Positions 8,983 to 18,579 are shown, numbered from the stretch's first letter. The stretch is DNA of 64,000 nucleotides from Sediminibacillus halophilus (GCF_900103695.1 NZ_FNHF01000005.1:80711-144710), one strand, 5' to 3'. Notes: generated by a model from the letters alone, not told the origin. Numbers and translations are program-made.

Positions 8983-10131
8983 TCAAGCATGCTGTCTGGC
9001 CGTTTCTTTGAACTCGAGTCCTTTATCCATTTCAAACTGCACTTGTTCATCTGTTTCGATTTGTTTGGCTGCCTCGATAGCTTCGAATGCCTCTTCTGTT
9101 CCAATTTTCCCTAATGACCAGGCTGCAGTTCCGCGGATAACTGGGCGTGGATCTTTTTTCATCAACCGGATTAGCTCTTCTACGGCACTTTCTTCCTTAT
9201 AATGACCGAGAGCGATAATCGCATTGCGTTGAATCGGTTTTTTCCCGCGCCACGAACCGGCAATATCGCCGAATTTTTCTTTGAATTCCCGGTTGGACAT
9301 GGAAAGCAGCGGCACAAGCTTGGGTTTGACAACCTCAGGATCTGGTTCCATTTCCGGATGCAAGTGAAAGTCCTTCTTTCGATTTTTTGGACAGACAAGC
9401 TGACACGTATCACAGCCATAAATCCGGTTGCCCAGTTTGCCCCTGTATTCATCCGGCAAGAAGTCTTTTGTCTGCGTCAAAAAGGCGATACACTTCTGGG
9501 CATTCAATTGCCCGCCTTGGACCAATGCTCCTGTCGGACAAGCATCGATGCATTTGGTACATTCCCCGCAGCTGTCTTCGACTGGCTCATCCGGTGTGAA
9601 TGGTACATTGGTGATCATCTCTCCTAAATAAACATACGAACCGAACTCCGGAGTAATCAGGGTGGTATTTTTTCCGCTGAACCCTATGCCGGCCCGTTCT
9701 GCAACAGCACGATCTGACAGCTCTCCGGTATCGACCATCGAACGATAGTTAAAACCGTAAACCTTCTCCGAAAGGAACGCAGCCAGCTTCTCCAATTTAT
9801 CGCGTAAAATATCATGATAATCTTTTCCCCAGGACGCACGGCAGAACAGACCACGCCGCTCCCCTTTCTTGCTCTTCGGGGCATCCTTCAGTCTGGAGGG
9901 ATAGGCAAGGGCAATTGAAATAATCGACTGCGCTTCCGGCATCAGCTTAACAGGATTTGTCCGTTCCTCGACCGAACCTTTCTCAAAGCCCGATTGATAG
10001 CCAAGATCCTGCTGCCGCTCCAACCGTGACTTCAACTCGGTAAATACGTCCACGGAAGCAAATCCAACCTTATCAATGCCAATGGACTTGCTGTAGTCTA
10101 TAATCTCCTGCTTCAACTCCTCGTAGGCCAT
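8983..10131 (-). CDS. queG: Epoxyqueuosine reductase
   Basis: Cobalamin- and Fe-S-dependent enzyme for the last step of tRNA queuosine synthesis. Two 4Fe-4S motifs are visible: CGECTKCIDACPTGAL and CDTCQLVCPKN. HEAT-like repeats follow (IIALGHYKEESAVEELIRLMKK, AAWSLGKIGTEEAFEAI), as in Bacillus QueG. The 382 residues match the family (386 in B. subtilis). ATG at 10131 follows AAAGGAGG. The same frame stays open upstream for 121 codons, but only through the palindromic repeat array and into the next gene, so it is not coding. Confidence 0.95.
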   Translation of the reverse strand: MAYEELKQEIIDYSKSIGIDKVGFASVDVFTELKSRLERQQDLGYQSGFEKGSVEERTNPVKLMPEAQSIISIALAYPSRLKDAPKSKKGERRGLFCRASWGKDYHDILRDKLEKLAAFLSEKVYGFNYRSMVDTGELSDRAVAERAGIGFSGKNTTLITPEFGSYVYLGEMITNVPFTPDEPVEDSCGECTKCIDACPTGALVQGGQLNAQKCIAFLTQTKDFLPDEYRGKLGNRIYGCDTCQLVCPKNRKKDFHLHPEMEPDPEVVKPKLVPLLSMSNREFKEKFGDIAGSWRGKKPIQRNAIIALGHYKEESAVEELIRLMKKDPRPVIRGTAAWSLGKIGTEEAFEAIEAAKQIETDEQVQFEMDKGLEFKETARQHA

Positions 10132-10159
10132 CCATAACCCCTCCTTTCCTTTTAATGAA

Positions 10160-10195
10160 GGGGTCAGTCCCCCGACTCGTCGGGGGACTGACCCC
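10160..10195. repeat. GGGGACTGACCCC repeat pair forming a 16-bp hairpin
   Basis: Two inverted copies of the unit lie head to head with a 4-base CTCG loop and 16 perfectly paired bases. Part of an array filling the spacer between the ABC-class ATPase and queG. Confidence 0.85.
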
Positions 10196-10236
10196 AAACA
10201 GCCCAAACCCCGCCACGCTGGCATTCGATCCATTGT

Positions 10237-10249
10237 GGGGACTGACCCC
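10237..10249. repeat. GGGGACTGACCCC dispersed repeat unit
   Basis: Exact copy of the 13-base near-palindrome found in this array and again near 25.7 kb. Confidence 0.8.
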
Positions 10250-10258
10250 AAAACAGAA

Positions 10259-10274
10259 CAGGGACTGTCCCCCT
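10259..10274. repeat. Variant repeat unit, CAGGGACTGTCCCCCT
   Basis: Sequence variant of the same G-rich/C-rich palindromic element inside the queG spacer array. Confidence 0.6.
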
Positions 10275-10282
10275 GTCGTCTT

Positions 10283-10295
10283 GGGGACTGACCCC
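10283..10295. repeat. GGGGACTGACCCC dispersed repeat unit
   Basis: Exact copy, ending three bases from the stop codon of the ABC-class ATPase gene. Confidence 0.8.
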
Positions 10296-10298
10296 AGC

Positions 10299-12014
10299 TT
10301 AGCTGTTGCTGATGTCTTTTACTTTGGCGGTGCGTATGCGGTTCAGGGTGGCTGCTATTTCGAACCGGCGTGGTCTGGCCAGGTCGCCGGGATGCTGGTC
10401 CGGAAACGGTGCAAAGGATGCAAGTCCCTTTTGGTCGATTTGTGCTTCGATTGCATCCAGCAATTCTGTCAGTGAACGGTCGTTTGCCAGCCACTTTTTC
10501 TGATCCAGATGGCGAATGATTTCGGCTATCATTCTCGTTTGCGAAGCATCGACTAATTGCTCGACATAGTGGAGATTTATATCAGTCCGTCCCATGATAA
10601 TCGTCGTCAGTCCTTTTGCCTGGACTTTATGCTTCTTTCCTTGGCTAGTTTGTAAGCTCCCAGGCAAAAAGCGCCGGTTCGGAAGACTGCCAAATGGTTC
10701 ACTATCCTGATGCTGGCGGTTAAAAGGATACTTTTCAGCAATTTCACGGGCTCTATCCGTAACATTATAAGGCTGATAACGGTCCATCATGATCACTTGA
10801 TCTGCAGCATCAAAATAATCACCCGAGCCGCCCATCACAAGAATTGTCGACACATCGAGCTGATCACGCATTTGCCGTATTTTATCAATAAACGGCGTTA
10901 TTGGTTCCTTTTCTTTCACGACCAGCTCCTGCATCCGCTGATCTCGGATCATAAAATTGGTCGCGCTTGTATCCTCATCAATAAGAACAGAACCAGCTCC
11001 CGCCTCCAGTGCTTCCACCACATTGGCAGCCTGTGAAGTACTTCCGCTGGCATTCTCCGTGGAAAAACGACTTGTATCCTCCAGGTGAGGAAGATCGTTG
11101 ATAAAAGGCGATATATCGACCGTGCTTACTTCCCGCCCGTCTTCGGCACGTACTTTCACCGCAGTCGGGTCGGTCAACACATATTCACGCCCGTCGCCTT
11201 TGATATGATGGTAAACTCCGCGTTCAATTGCATGAAGCAGGGTGCTTTTCCCATGGTATCCACCACCGACAATCAGGACAATCCCTTTAGAGAGAGCCAT
11301 TCCTGTAAGCGGCTCTTTCCGATGAGGCACCTCAATCGATACCCTGTTCTCGACCGTACTTTCAAATGGGACTGCCTGCTTCATCGGTCGATTGCTGATT
11401 CCACTCTGCCGGGGAAGGATTGCCCCATCTGCGATAAAAGAAATCCAGCCATTTTCCTTCATCATTTTCCTGATTGCCTGATGTTGATCGGCTAACTGAA
11501 CACTTGCTTCGATCTCCTCATCCGAAATGGAAAAAATCGATTTCTCCATAATCGCCGGGATTACTTCAAAAAACAGCTTCTCAGCCTCTCTGCCGTTAAT
11601 CCTCCTGCCGTTTGCAGGAAGTCCGATTGATAAGCAGATTGTGGTAAAACCTGGATCAAGCTGAACAGAACTGCGTTCCAGAATTTCCTGGCCAGGACTG
11701 TCGATAGCGATAAGACCGCTTTTCCCTGAGCCTTTACTGTGCATTGTATTATGCTTGATTGCCTTGGCAACTGCCCTTGCAATTCGATCTTCGCTATATA
11801 TTTTCCGCTGGCGATTCTCCTTCCAGTCTGGATTGATCCTTCGATAAGCATCCGGCACAATCAAGCGAATCTTCGAAGGAGAAGCAAACGGATCTCCTTG
11901 TACATAGTCGATGACAAGCTCATAACGATGAAAGGAATAACGTCCTTGAATCCCTTTATACCCTTTATAACTTTTTCCATCGATTTGCTGCAACTTTCTT
12001 TGCAGTTCTTTCAT
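10299..12014 (-). CDS. ABC-class ATPase family protein (predicted ATPase)
   Basis: 571 residues. Belongs to the family described as predicted ATPases of the ABC class, which is not a transporter component. It has a P-loop GGGYHGKSTLLHAIERG, an ABC-like SRFSTENASGSTSQAA signature region, and a Walker B-like VLIDEDTSATNFM. The N-terminal region (about 1-200) is the conserved family extension. ATG at 12014 follows AGAGGTG; the frame is open 21 codons further without a ribosome site. The biochemical role is, to my knowledge, not established. queG follows after the repeat array on the same strand. Confidence 0.85.
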   Translation of the reverse strand: MKELQRKLQQIDGKSYKGYKGIQGRYSFHRYELVIDYVQGDPFASPSKIRLIVPDAYRRINPDWKENRQRKIYSEDRIARAVAKAIKHNTMHSKGSGKSGLIAIDSPGQEILERSSVQLDPGFTTICLSIGLPANGRRINGREAEKLFFEVIPAIMEKSIFSISDEEIEASVQLADQHQAIRKMMKENGWISFIADGAILPRQSGISNRPMKQAVPFESTVENRVSIEVPHRKEPLTGMALSKGIVLIVGGGYHGKSTLLHAIERGVYHHIKGDGREYVLTDPTAVKVRAEDGREVSTVDISPFINDLPHLEDTSRFSTENASGSTSQAANVVEALEAGAGSVLIDEDTSATNFMIRDQRMQELVVKEKEPITPFIDKIRQMRDQLDVSTILVMGGSGDYFDAADQVIMMDRYQPYNVTDRAREIAEKYPFNRQHQDSEPFGSLPNRRFLPGSLQTSQGKKHKVQAKGLTTIIMGRTDINLHYVEQLVDASQTRMIAEIIRHLDQKKWLANDRSLTELLDAIEAQIDQKGLASFAPFPDQHPGDLARPRRFEIAATLNRIRTAKVKDISNS

Positions 12015-12116
12015 ATCTGACACCTCTTTTAAACACTGACTAATTCTAGGATACAATCTTCCATGTCTTCCTATCAAGCGAGCATCTTCCGAGACATCCA
12101 GTTAATTTTAACCAAA

Positions 12117-12161
12117 TTAAAAACGCAATGCCTCGTTGCTTAAAAAACGAAACACTGCGTT
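12117..12161 (-). terminator. Terminator of the tRNA-Gly transcript
   Basis: Minus-strand stem AACGCAGTG ... CATTGCGTT followed by TTT; lies just downstream of the tRNA. Confidence 0.6.
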
Positions 12162-12176
12162 AGCTCATAAGTCCAT

Positions 12177-12250
12177 TGGAGCGGGTGAAGGGAATCGAAC
12201 CCTCATCATCAGCTTGGAAGGCTGAGGTTTTACCACTAAACTACACCCGC
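12177..12250 (-). tRNA. tRNA-Gly (anticodon TCC)
   Basis: A 74-base cloverleaf with the CCA end encoded. Acceptor arm GCGGGTG/CACCCGC, D-loop AGTGGTAAAAC, anticodon loop CTTCCAA giving TCC, T-arm with GGTTCGATTCC. It reads glycine codons GGA/GGG. Monocistronic, with a terminator downstream. Confidence 0.97.
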
Positions 12251-12589
12251 GTATAAGTAATCATTGACCCTTTTATTTAAATTCGCTTCACTTAGGGGCT
12301 TAAGTTCCGACAAAGCACCATTCGCCACTTGGAAAGTTCATTTCCTTGAAGTGATGTTTATCATTATAACAACCCGTCTCAGGTGTTGCAATAGGTATAT
12401 ATCATTTTTTGTCGAAAAAATTCACTGCTTCTTTGAAACTATGTTGGTAACCGGTAAATATCGTGATATGGACGCCATGAAAAACGGTTATGGCAGACAA
12501 TCTCGACAGCCATTCCATCATATAATACAAGGTTATTCTATGCTATACTTTTTTATAACTGTTAACTTTGCAAAAGGAGGATTCCTTCC
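12251..12589. other. Intergenic region tRNA-Gly to dat
   Basis: Must hold the minus-strand tRNA promoter and the plus-strand dat promoter (AT-rich with a TATACT at 12544-12549). I could not assign either with a convincing -35. No structured RNA recognised. Confidence 0.35.
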
Positions 12590-13459
12590 ATGATTTATTC
12601 GCAAGTTTTGTCCCAAACAAATTTTGTGAACGAAGACGAATTAATGTATCCTTTCCAAGAACGCGGACTTCAGTTCGGGGATGGTATATATGAGGTTATC
12701 CGTGTCTATCAGGGAAATTATTATTTAATGAACGAACATGTCGATCGGCTTTTCCGATCGGCAGAGGCAGTCAAACTGACGTTGCCATTTACGAAGGAAA
12801 AGCTTTTTCAATTACTTGATGATCTGCTGAAAGTTAACCAGGTACAAGGAGATGCAAAAGTCTACCTTCAGGCGACCCGGGGTTCGGCATTGCGCGACCA
12901 TGTCTTTCCAAATGTCGAGGCCAACTTTTATGCCTATGCCCAAGAATTGCCACGTCCGATCCAAAGATTGACCAATGGTGTAGCCGCGATTACCCAGCCC
13001 GATGTGCGCTGGCAAAACTGTTACATCAAAAGTCTGAACCTGCTTCCGAATGTGCTTGCTAAGCAGGAAGCAAAAGAGCGAGGGGCATTTGAAGCAATCC
13101 TTCATCGTGATGATACGGTCACAGAATGCAGTTCCTCCAACGCTTACATCGTGAAGGATGGAAAAATCCAAACCCACCCGGAAACGAACAACATTCTGCA
13201 CGGTTGTGTCCGTTCCAGAGTAAAGGTAATCGCTCGACAACTGGGTATCTCTTTCATCGAAAAAGCATTCTCCATTGATGACCTGCAACAAGCAGACGAA
13301 GTATTCCTTTCGAGCAGCACAGCCGAAGTCATGCCGATCGTGGAAATCAACGGAACTAAAGTTCAATCGGGAGAACCCGGGCCTGTTACGAAAAGACTGC
13401 AAAGGGCGTATGAAGAAGACGCCGGTCTGACTGCATCCATATTCACAAAAGCAAAATAA
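12590..13459 (+). CDS. dat: D-alanine/D-amino-acid aminotransferase
   Basis: Fold-type IV PLP enzyme making D-Glu/D-Ala for peptidoglycan from the corresponding keto acids. The PLP lysine is K147 in CYIKSLNLLPN. Further features are the N-terminal ERGLQFGDGIYEVIRVY block, the TECSSSNAYIV substrate loop and the phosphate-binding SSSTAEVMPI near residue 240. Length 289 against about 282 for Bacillus Dat. ATG with AAAGGAGG nine bases upstream. Monocistronic with a strong terminator. Confidence 0.95.
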   Translation: MIYSQVLSQTNFVNEDELMYPFQERGLQFGDGIYEVIRVYQGNYYLMNEHVDRLFRSAEAVKLTLPFTKEKLFQLLDDLLKVNQVQGDAKVYLQATRGSALRDHVFPNVEANFYAYAQELPRPIQRLTNGVAAITQPDVRWQNCYIKSLNLLPNVLAKQEAKERGAFEAILHRDDTVTECSSSNAYIVKDGKIQTHPETNNILHGCVRSRVKVIARQLGISFIEKAFSIDDLQQADEVFLSSSTAEVMPIVEINGTKVQSGEPGPVTKRLQRAYEEDAGLTASIFTKAK

Positions 13460-13462
13460 CGT

Positions 13463-13493
13463 AAAAGCTGCCTGATTCAGGCAGCTTTTTTTG
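13463..13493 (+). terminator. Terminator of dat
   Basis: AAAGCTGCCTGA/TCAGGCAGCTTT with almost no loop, followed by a T run. Confidence 0.9.
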
Positions 13494-13694
13494 GTTTTCC
13501 TCCTCAACGATCCATGATTTAGCTTTCCTCTAAAAAGTTATTGATTTTTCTAAAAATAATGGTATGATTAAAAATCTGTCACCAGAAAAACAAAACAAAA
13601 TTTCCCATTCATTTTTGCAGTTTTTCTTCATCATCGAACCCACAAACATCCACATCTAATCTTTAAAACTATGGTTATCGGGAGGGATTAATCC

Positions 13695-14201
13695 TTGAAA
13701 AAAATCGCCATTATCGGCAGCGGCGGAGCCGGAAAATCAACTTTGGCCAGACAATTGGGCGAGATTCTCCACTTGCCCGTCTACCACTTGGATGCTTACT
13801 TTTGGAAGCCAGGATGGCAGCCAATCAGTAAAAAAGAACTGCAAAAACTGCAGCAGGAAATCATTCAACAGGAAGCATGGATCATTGACGGGAACTACGG
13901 ATCCACCATGGAATTACGGCTGCAGGCAGCAGACACCGTGATTTTTCTCGATTATTCCACCTTGAGATGCTTGTACGGCATCGTCAAACGAAGGATTCAA
14001 TACCAAGGGAAAACCCGTCCCGACATGGGAGTTGAATGCCGGGAAAAACTTGACCTCGAATTTTTTCTATGGGTTGCCAGATTCAAAAAAAGAAAGGCCC
14101 CAGCCATCAAAGACAAGCTGAGAAACACCAACGATATAACCATCTATCATTTAAAAACACCCAAGCACACCAAAAAACTGCTCAACCAGCTAAAAGCTTG
14201 A
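13695..14201 (+). CDS. FlaR-like P-loop kinase (DNA topology modulation family)
   Basis: 168 residues. N-terminal Walker A GSGGAGKST (residues 8-16), then the adenylate-kinase-like LPVYHLDAYFWKPGWQP and the lid-like region WIIDGNYGSTMELRLQAADTVIFLDY. These are the hallmarks of the family annotated as topology modulation protein FlaR. The true substrate is unknown; the fold suggests a small-molecule or nucleotide kinase. Start is TTG at 13695, with GGAGGG ten bases upstream. Free-standing gene. Confidence 0.85.
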   Translation: MKKIAIIGSGGAGKSTLARQLGEILHLPVYHLDAYFWKPGWQPISKKELQKLQQEIIQQEAWIIDGNYGSTMELRLQAADTVIFLDYSTLRCLYGIVKRRIQYQGKTRPDMGVECREKLDLEFFLWVARFKKRKAPAIKDKLRNTNDITIYHLKTPKHTKKLLNQLKA

Positions 14202-14254
14202 TCGCCTGACTTTACATAGTTACGGTTCTGTTGCTTCACAGCATGCATGTTCAA

Positions 14255-16036
14255 TCAAATGGTAAAGCGGGCGACCGCCTTATCCAGCTCTTTTGCGTAT
14301 TCCGCCAAAGTCGCGGCGCTGTCCGAAACTCCGCTGATTTCCTGTTTCTGTTCAAGAATAGAAACAGAGGCTTGTTCAAAACCACCTGAAAATTGGTTGG
14401 TGATAGCCGCAATTTTATCGACCGATTGGTTAATGTCTTTGCTGTTTAAACTCAGCTGTCTGATTGTCTGAGAGATGGTTTGGATTCCTTCGGCCATCCC
14501 TTCCATCTCTCCCCGGATATGGTTAAAACTTGTCTCCGTCTCCAATGACTGCTGTTTTCCTTCTGTGATCTGCTGATGGCCGTCTGTTAGGGAAGCGGAA
14601 ACCTTCGCTGTATCCGTCTGTATTCCAGAAATCATCCTGGTGATTTCTCCGATTGAAAGCTCGACCTGTGTTGCGAGCTCCCGAACTTCTTCGGCGACAA
14701 CGGCAAAGCCTTTTCCTGCGGTGCCTGCCCTGGCTGCCTCAATCGAAGCATTAAGCGCAAGCAAGTTGGTTTGTGCAGCAATTCCTTTGATCACTTCCAC
14801 CAAATGAGAGATTTCCTTGGAGCTCTGATCCAAATTGCGCATTTTTTTAACAGCACCTTCAAAAATAGCATGGACTTCTTTCATCTGACTGGTTGTACTT
14901 TTCATCGATTCACTGCCGGCCTGCGTGGCAGATAGGACTTGTCGGGAAGAATCAGCCAGCTCGGCCCCTTTTGCATCTGCCCGATCAATATCCTGATAAA
15001 AACTGCTGACAATTCCGTGGATACTCTGTGAAAAACCAGCCTGCTCCTGGGAGCTCGCCGATAATTGCTGCATGGTGGAAGCTATATTTTCACTTGCTTG
15101 CTGTACTTCGTTGGAATGACGGTGTAGAAAGTTACTTTGCCCTGAAACCTTGCGTGATGTTTGCTTTATATGGCCGACCATCTCCTTGATCCTCTGATTC
15201 ATCTTGTTCACCGCTTGAGTCAGTTGGCCGATTTCATCCTCCCCTTGGTAATCGATTTCTTGGTTGGTCAGATCGCCATCGGCAATTCGATGACTGACTT
15301 CCACGATTTGCTTCAGCCCTTGTCTTAGAGAGCGGGCAATAAGGATCGCCATGCCGGCACTAACAATACTGACAATCAGTACAACCGTTGCCATGGAAAT
15401 CATGCCTGTCCGGATTCTGTTTTCTGCGATAGAGATCCATTGGTTACTGTCTGCCTGAACCTCCGCTTTAAGTTGATCAAGCAGTTCGACATTCTGATTG
15501 CGCAGCGAGGAAATTTCCAAACGCGCATCGGTATAAATCGACGTGTCTCCTCTTACTACCGACGGGACGACATTATCGACAAACAGCTTATCGATTTTCT
15601 GGTTGTTTTTTTCTATTTTCTGGAACGTCCCAACCGCCGGGGTATTAGCTACAGTTGAAGAAACCTCTTCTATTTTTTTATTCAAACGATTGCGAAGCTG
15701 GCGATATTCTTGCTGGTCCTCACTTCGTAAAAAGGTTATGTAATCGGCGATACGAATGTCTTTCGACCTTATCAAAGAACCTATTTCCGTCATCTGTACC
15801 GCCCGTTCTTCCTGAAGTTTTATATGATGGATATCTTTCACCAAACCAATCAGTAAACCACCCATAATAACCGCTGCTGTAAGGTAAAGACCGATCGTTA
15901 AAAATGCCTGTAGCAACAGTTTACGACTGATGGTAATGTTCTTCCACTTTCCATTTTTTAACAGGAAGCGACTTATGGCTGATCGTCTTGTTGCATGCTC
16001 TTTGTTTTTATTGCCTGTCCAAAACTTTATCCCCAT
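14255..16036 (-). CDS. Methyl-accepting chemotaxis protein
   Basis: 593-residue chemoreceptor. A first membrane helix (about 43-69) is followed by a helical extracytoplasmic sensor (about 70-205, 4-helix-bundle type). A second helix (about 211-235), a HAMP domain ([22 protein letters not shown]) and a long cytoplasmic signalling domain follow. The signalling domain has the hairpin tip [23 protein letters not shown] and [13 protein letters not shown]. The C-terminus lacks a CheR-docking pentapeptide. ATG preceded by AAAGGTGG. The ligand cannot be told from sequence. Monocistronic. Confidence 0.93.
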   Translation of the reverse strand: MGIKFWTGNKNKEHATRRSAISRFLLKNGKWKNITISRKLLLQAFLTIGLYLTAAVIMGGLLIGLVKDIHHIKLQEERAVQMTEIGSLIRSKDIRIADYITFLRSEDQQEYRQLRNRLNKKIEEVSSTVANTPAVGTFQKIEKNNQKIDKLFVDNVVPSVVRGDTSIYTDARLEISSLRNQNVELLDQLKAEVQADSNQWISIAENRIRTGMISMATVVLIVSIVSAGMAILIARSLRQGLKQIVEVSHRIADGDLTNQEIDYQGEDEIGQLTQAVNKMNQRIKEMVGHIKQTSRKVSGQSNFLHRHSNEVQQASENIASTMQQLSASSQEQAGFSQSIHGIVSSFYQDIDRADAKGAELADSSRQVLSATQAGSESMKSTTSQMKEVHAIFEGAVKKMRNLDQSSKEISHLVEVIKGIAAQTNLLALNASIEAARAGTAGKGFAVVAEEVRELATQVELSIGEITRMISGIQTDTAKVSASLTDGHQQITEGKQQSLETETSFNHIRGEMEGMAEGIQTISQTIRQLSLNSKDINQSVDKIAAITNQFSGGFEQASVSILEQKQEISGVSDSAATLAEYAKELDKAVARFTI

Positions 16037-16482
16037 TTCCCCCTACCACCTTTTTATTCTGCTTTGTCTATCTGTAGCAAATTTTAAAAGAACCTGTCGG
16101 GGAATACCATACAATCGAAAATACTTTACAAAAACTTTAAATGAGAAAACGGGAAGGGGCTTGAGCAGAGTCTGGATGGCATGATGAAGTTAAAACGGCC
16201 CTCATTAAGATAAATAGAATTACCTACTTTCTACACTCCGAAAAAGGACAAAGGAAGATTAAAGGATAGAAAGCCTTGTATACGTTGCGGTTCGGCATAA
16301 AAAAAGGGAAATAAGCAGGTTGCGAGAGACTGTGATAAAATGGCCTTTTCGATCACATTCGGAATGGGAAGATTAGCAAAAGAACAATTAGACAAGAGCA
16401 TAAGGGAAATATAAAACAAAATAGAGAAATGTAGGACACACTGTTATCTAGATTCACCCTACAAACAAAGGAAGGGAAACTT
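16037..16482. other. Intergenic region upstream of the chemoreceptor
   Basis: About 445 bases, AT-rich toward the right. No gene or structured RNA recognised. A TAAA...CGAT pair near 16105-16135 on the minus strand is reminiscent of a sigma-D promoter but too weak to call. Confidence 0.3.
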
Positions 16483-17022
16483 GTGAACTTAAAAAAACTA
16501 CTTTTTATAATAGGTTTAGCTATTATTTTATTTGTGACAGGTTGTTCGAATTCAGAAACTATTTCTATATCTGATAAGAGTAAAATTGTGCTTATTCCTG
16601 ATGGCGAAGGAGGGAAGGCGCTTACGTTTGCAGTCTTTATTGATAATGATACTAACAAAGATTCATCTCCACTTTATGTAGAAATCGAAATACAAGACGA
16701 ATGGCTAAACTCTAAAGTAAAGAAGGAAAAATTTATCGTAGGTGAAAGTATAGGAATCGATAAATCAGTTGCTAATTTTACGATTGAATCAAATTCAGAG
16801 CACCAAACAGGGGCTACTTTAAGAGTTACTGGAGAAATAGAAGAAAATAAATTAAAGCAAACCATAGAGCAAAATGATTCTGTGAAGGTTAGCATACTTA
16901 ACGGGGAAGACAAAGTTATTCAGTCAGGTTTTATAAAAAACTTTGGCAAAGATTTTACCATAGACGGAATAGCGATACTCCTAATTGAATATCTAAAAGG
17001 TGTTGGTTTAATTAGCCAATAA
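16483..17022 (+). CDS. Putative lipoprotein of unknown function
   Basis: 179 residues with a clear lipoprotein signal: MNLKKLL, a hydrophobic stretch, then the lipobox VTGC (C21). The rest is hydrophilic beta-rich sequence (VYVEIEIQDEW, GATLRVTGEIEENK), plausibly an Ig-like or immunogenic surface domain, but I do not recognise a family. GTG start with GGAAGGG upstream. Codon use is much more AT-rich than the flanking genes, which suggests a recent acquisition. Confidence 0.7.
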   Translation: MNLKKLLFIIGLAIILFVTGCSNSETISISDKSKIVLIPDGEGGKALTFAVFIDNDTNKDSSPLYVEIEIQDEWLNSKVKKEKFIVGESIGIDKSVANFTIESNSEHQTGATLRVTGEIEENKLKQTIEQNDSVKVSILNGEDKVIQSGFIKNFGKDFTIDGIAILLIEYLKGVGLISQ

Positions 17023-17147
17023 TAAAAAATAGAAATTCCATAAATCAGGGCATTGAATTTCTATCTCAGAACAACCTCCTAATCTCCCACCAATTCCAAT
17101 TCTATCTTCTTCACCGCCCGATAAGCCTGTATCAGGTATTTATACAG

Positions 17148-17181
17148 CAAAAAAACCGAACCTGTTGGAAGGTCCGGTTTG
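17148..17181 (-). terminator. Terminator of the 147-residue protein gene
   Basis: Minus-strand AAACCGGACC ... GGTTCGGTTT followed by a T run. Confidence 0.8.
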
Positions 17182-17187
17182 CTTTCT

Positions 17188-17631
17188 TTATTTACGATCG
17201 TCTTCCTCTTCGAGCCGCTCCATTTCCCTGTGTGTTTGCGGGAAGCCGTTGGCAACCCACTCTGAACGATATTCATGGTCCAGTCCTGTCAAGCCTTTTT
17301 CCGCCTCATCCTCGGGGGCGTCAGGGCTCGCAATTTTATCTTTTTTTTGGATGGTGGGATCAAGATTGGAAGAACCCTTTCCTTCCTGCATTTTTGTGTC
17401 TGCCTGATCGATCATTTGTTTTTCCTTATTCATCATTTCCATTTGCTTATCGATGACCGTTTTGGCCTTTTGCATGGTTTTGCTCGCACCCGTTTTGACT
17501 TTTTCCATCATATCATTACTGTTCACGCTGCCATTTCCTGATTTCTCCTGATATTTCTTTACAGCCATTACTGTTCCTGCTGACACCAAAGCCGTAGATC
17601 CGGCAATCATACCCATCGTTGATTTTTTCAT
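17188..17631 (-). CDS. Hypothetical envelope-associated protein, 147 residues
   Basis: Starts MKKSTMGMIAGSTALVSAGTVMAVKK, an N-terminal membrane-anchor-like helix, then a Lys/Glu/Asp/Met-rich hydrophilic tail (KTGASKTMQKAKTVIDKQMEMMNKEKQM) likely to be helical. The C-terminal part (EYRSEWVANGFPQTHREMERLEEED) looks conserved in character. ATG preceded by GGAGGGG. No family recognised; it is reminiscent of YtxH-type envelope stress proteins only in architecture. Confidence 0.65.
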   Translation of the reverse strand: MKKSTMGMIAGSTALVSAGTVMAVKKYQEKSGNGSVNSNDMMEKVKTGASKTMQKAKTVIDKQMEMMNKEKQMIDQADTKMQEGKGSSNLDPTIQKKDKIASPDAPEDEAEKGLTGLDHEYRSEWVANGFPQTHREMERLEEEDDRK

Positions 17632-17830
17632 GTAAATCCCCTCCGTTTAGTTAGCCGTAATAAATAATTGTGCTAATAATCTATATCCTTTTTCAGCGAA
17701 ACTTAAACGATATCATGATAGATTGCCGCTTAGACAGGCAACGGAACCGTTGTATTGTATAAATTAACAAATGGAAAAAAAGCGAAGCAAGGCTGTAACT
17801 GCTGGCAGCCCATCAGAACTTTTATTCCAT

Positions 17831-17870
17831 AAAAAAACACCGCAACCTCTGGAAGTTGCGGTGTTTTTTT
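17831..17870 (-). terminator. Terminator of the coat protein gene
   Basis: AAACACCGCAAC/GTTGCGGTGTTT with an 8-base loop, flanked by A and T runs; directly after the stop. Confidence 0.9.
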
Positions 17871-17874
17871 GCGG

Positions 17875-18459
17875 TTACTGCATTTGTCCTGATTGAAACT
17901 GATTCGGCTGGCTGGCCATTTGATTTGGCATCGGCTGAAACGACGTGGCCATGCTGGAAGTTTGCTGAGTGTTGAATTGAGCTGGTTGGTAGTACCCTTT
18001 TTGGTTCATCCAGCTCCACATTTCGTATGCCATTTCCTGGCACAAGTTAGCACCGTTCACATGGTAACTGCGCAGCTGTGGATCCACACATTCGTTTGCC
18101 CATTGCATTCCCATCATGGCTCCTGCTTTATGAGCATTGAGCGCCAATGTCGCCATCGTCTGATCTGATAACGACTGTGTATTCGCTGTCGGTGCCGATG
18201 CATTGTTCTGCTGCATGCCTGGCGTTGCGTTGACTGCTTGGAAGTTTGGATATTGATGGGCAAGCTGAACATTCTTGCCTTGCATCAAATTGACCCCTTG
18301 CTGGTAGGCCGTTATCATTTGCTGCTGATGTCTGGTCAGCATACCCTTTAGCTGCTGATCATTACATTGATTGGCAAAGAAACCGTGTTGCTCGATTTCT
18401 GCCGCTTTGGTTCTAAGTGCTTCCTGCGTCTCTAAAAGCTCGTGAGCTGGTGCATTCAT
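17875..18459 (-). CDS. CotF-family spore coat protein
   Basis: 194 residues. The N-terminal half has the CotF-like four-helix pattern: ELLETQEALRTKAAEIEQHG, LKGMLTRHQQQMITAYQQGV, ALNAHKAGAMMGMQWANECVD, LRSYHVNGANLCQEMAYEMWSWMNQKGYY. The Gln/Met/Pro-rich C-terminus is typical of coat proteins. ATG at 18459 follows GGAGGG; the frame runs 13 codons further without a ribosome site. Presumably made in the mother cell and placed in the spore coat; no sigma-K promoter was assigned. Confidence 0.82.
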   Translation of the reverse strand: MNAPAHELLETQEALRTKAAEIEQHGFFANQCNDQQLKGMLTRHQQQMITAYQQGVNLMQGKNVQLAHQYPNFQAVNATPGMQQNNASAPTANTQSLSDQTMATLALNAHKAGAMMGMQWANECVDPQLRSYHVNGANLCQEMAYEMWSWMNQKGYYQPAQFNTQQTSSMATSFQPMPNQMASQPNQFQSGQMQ

Positions 18460-18579
18460 CGAAATACCCTCCAATAAGTATAGTTGAATTTCATCCACTC
18501 CCTATTGTCTTACAAATAAAAACATTCCATGCACGATTAACCATGGTTGCCCATTTCAAGCCCGCCAAAAGTCTTTTCC

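Noticed and set aside
10132-10494. Long upstream extension of the queG frame
   Set aside because: It runs through the palindromic repeat array and into the ABC-class ATPase gene; translated sequence is low-complexity and the ribosome site belongs to the ATG at 10131.
17079-17276. 65-codon minus-strand ORF
   Set aside because: Crosses a terminator and overlaps the end of the 147-residue protein gene; no ribosome site.
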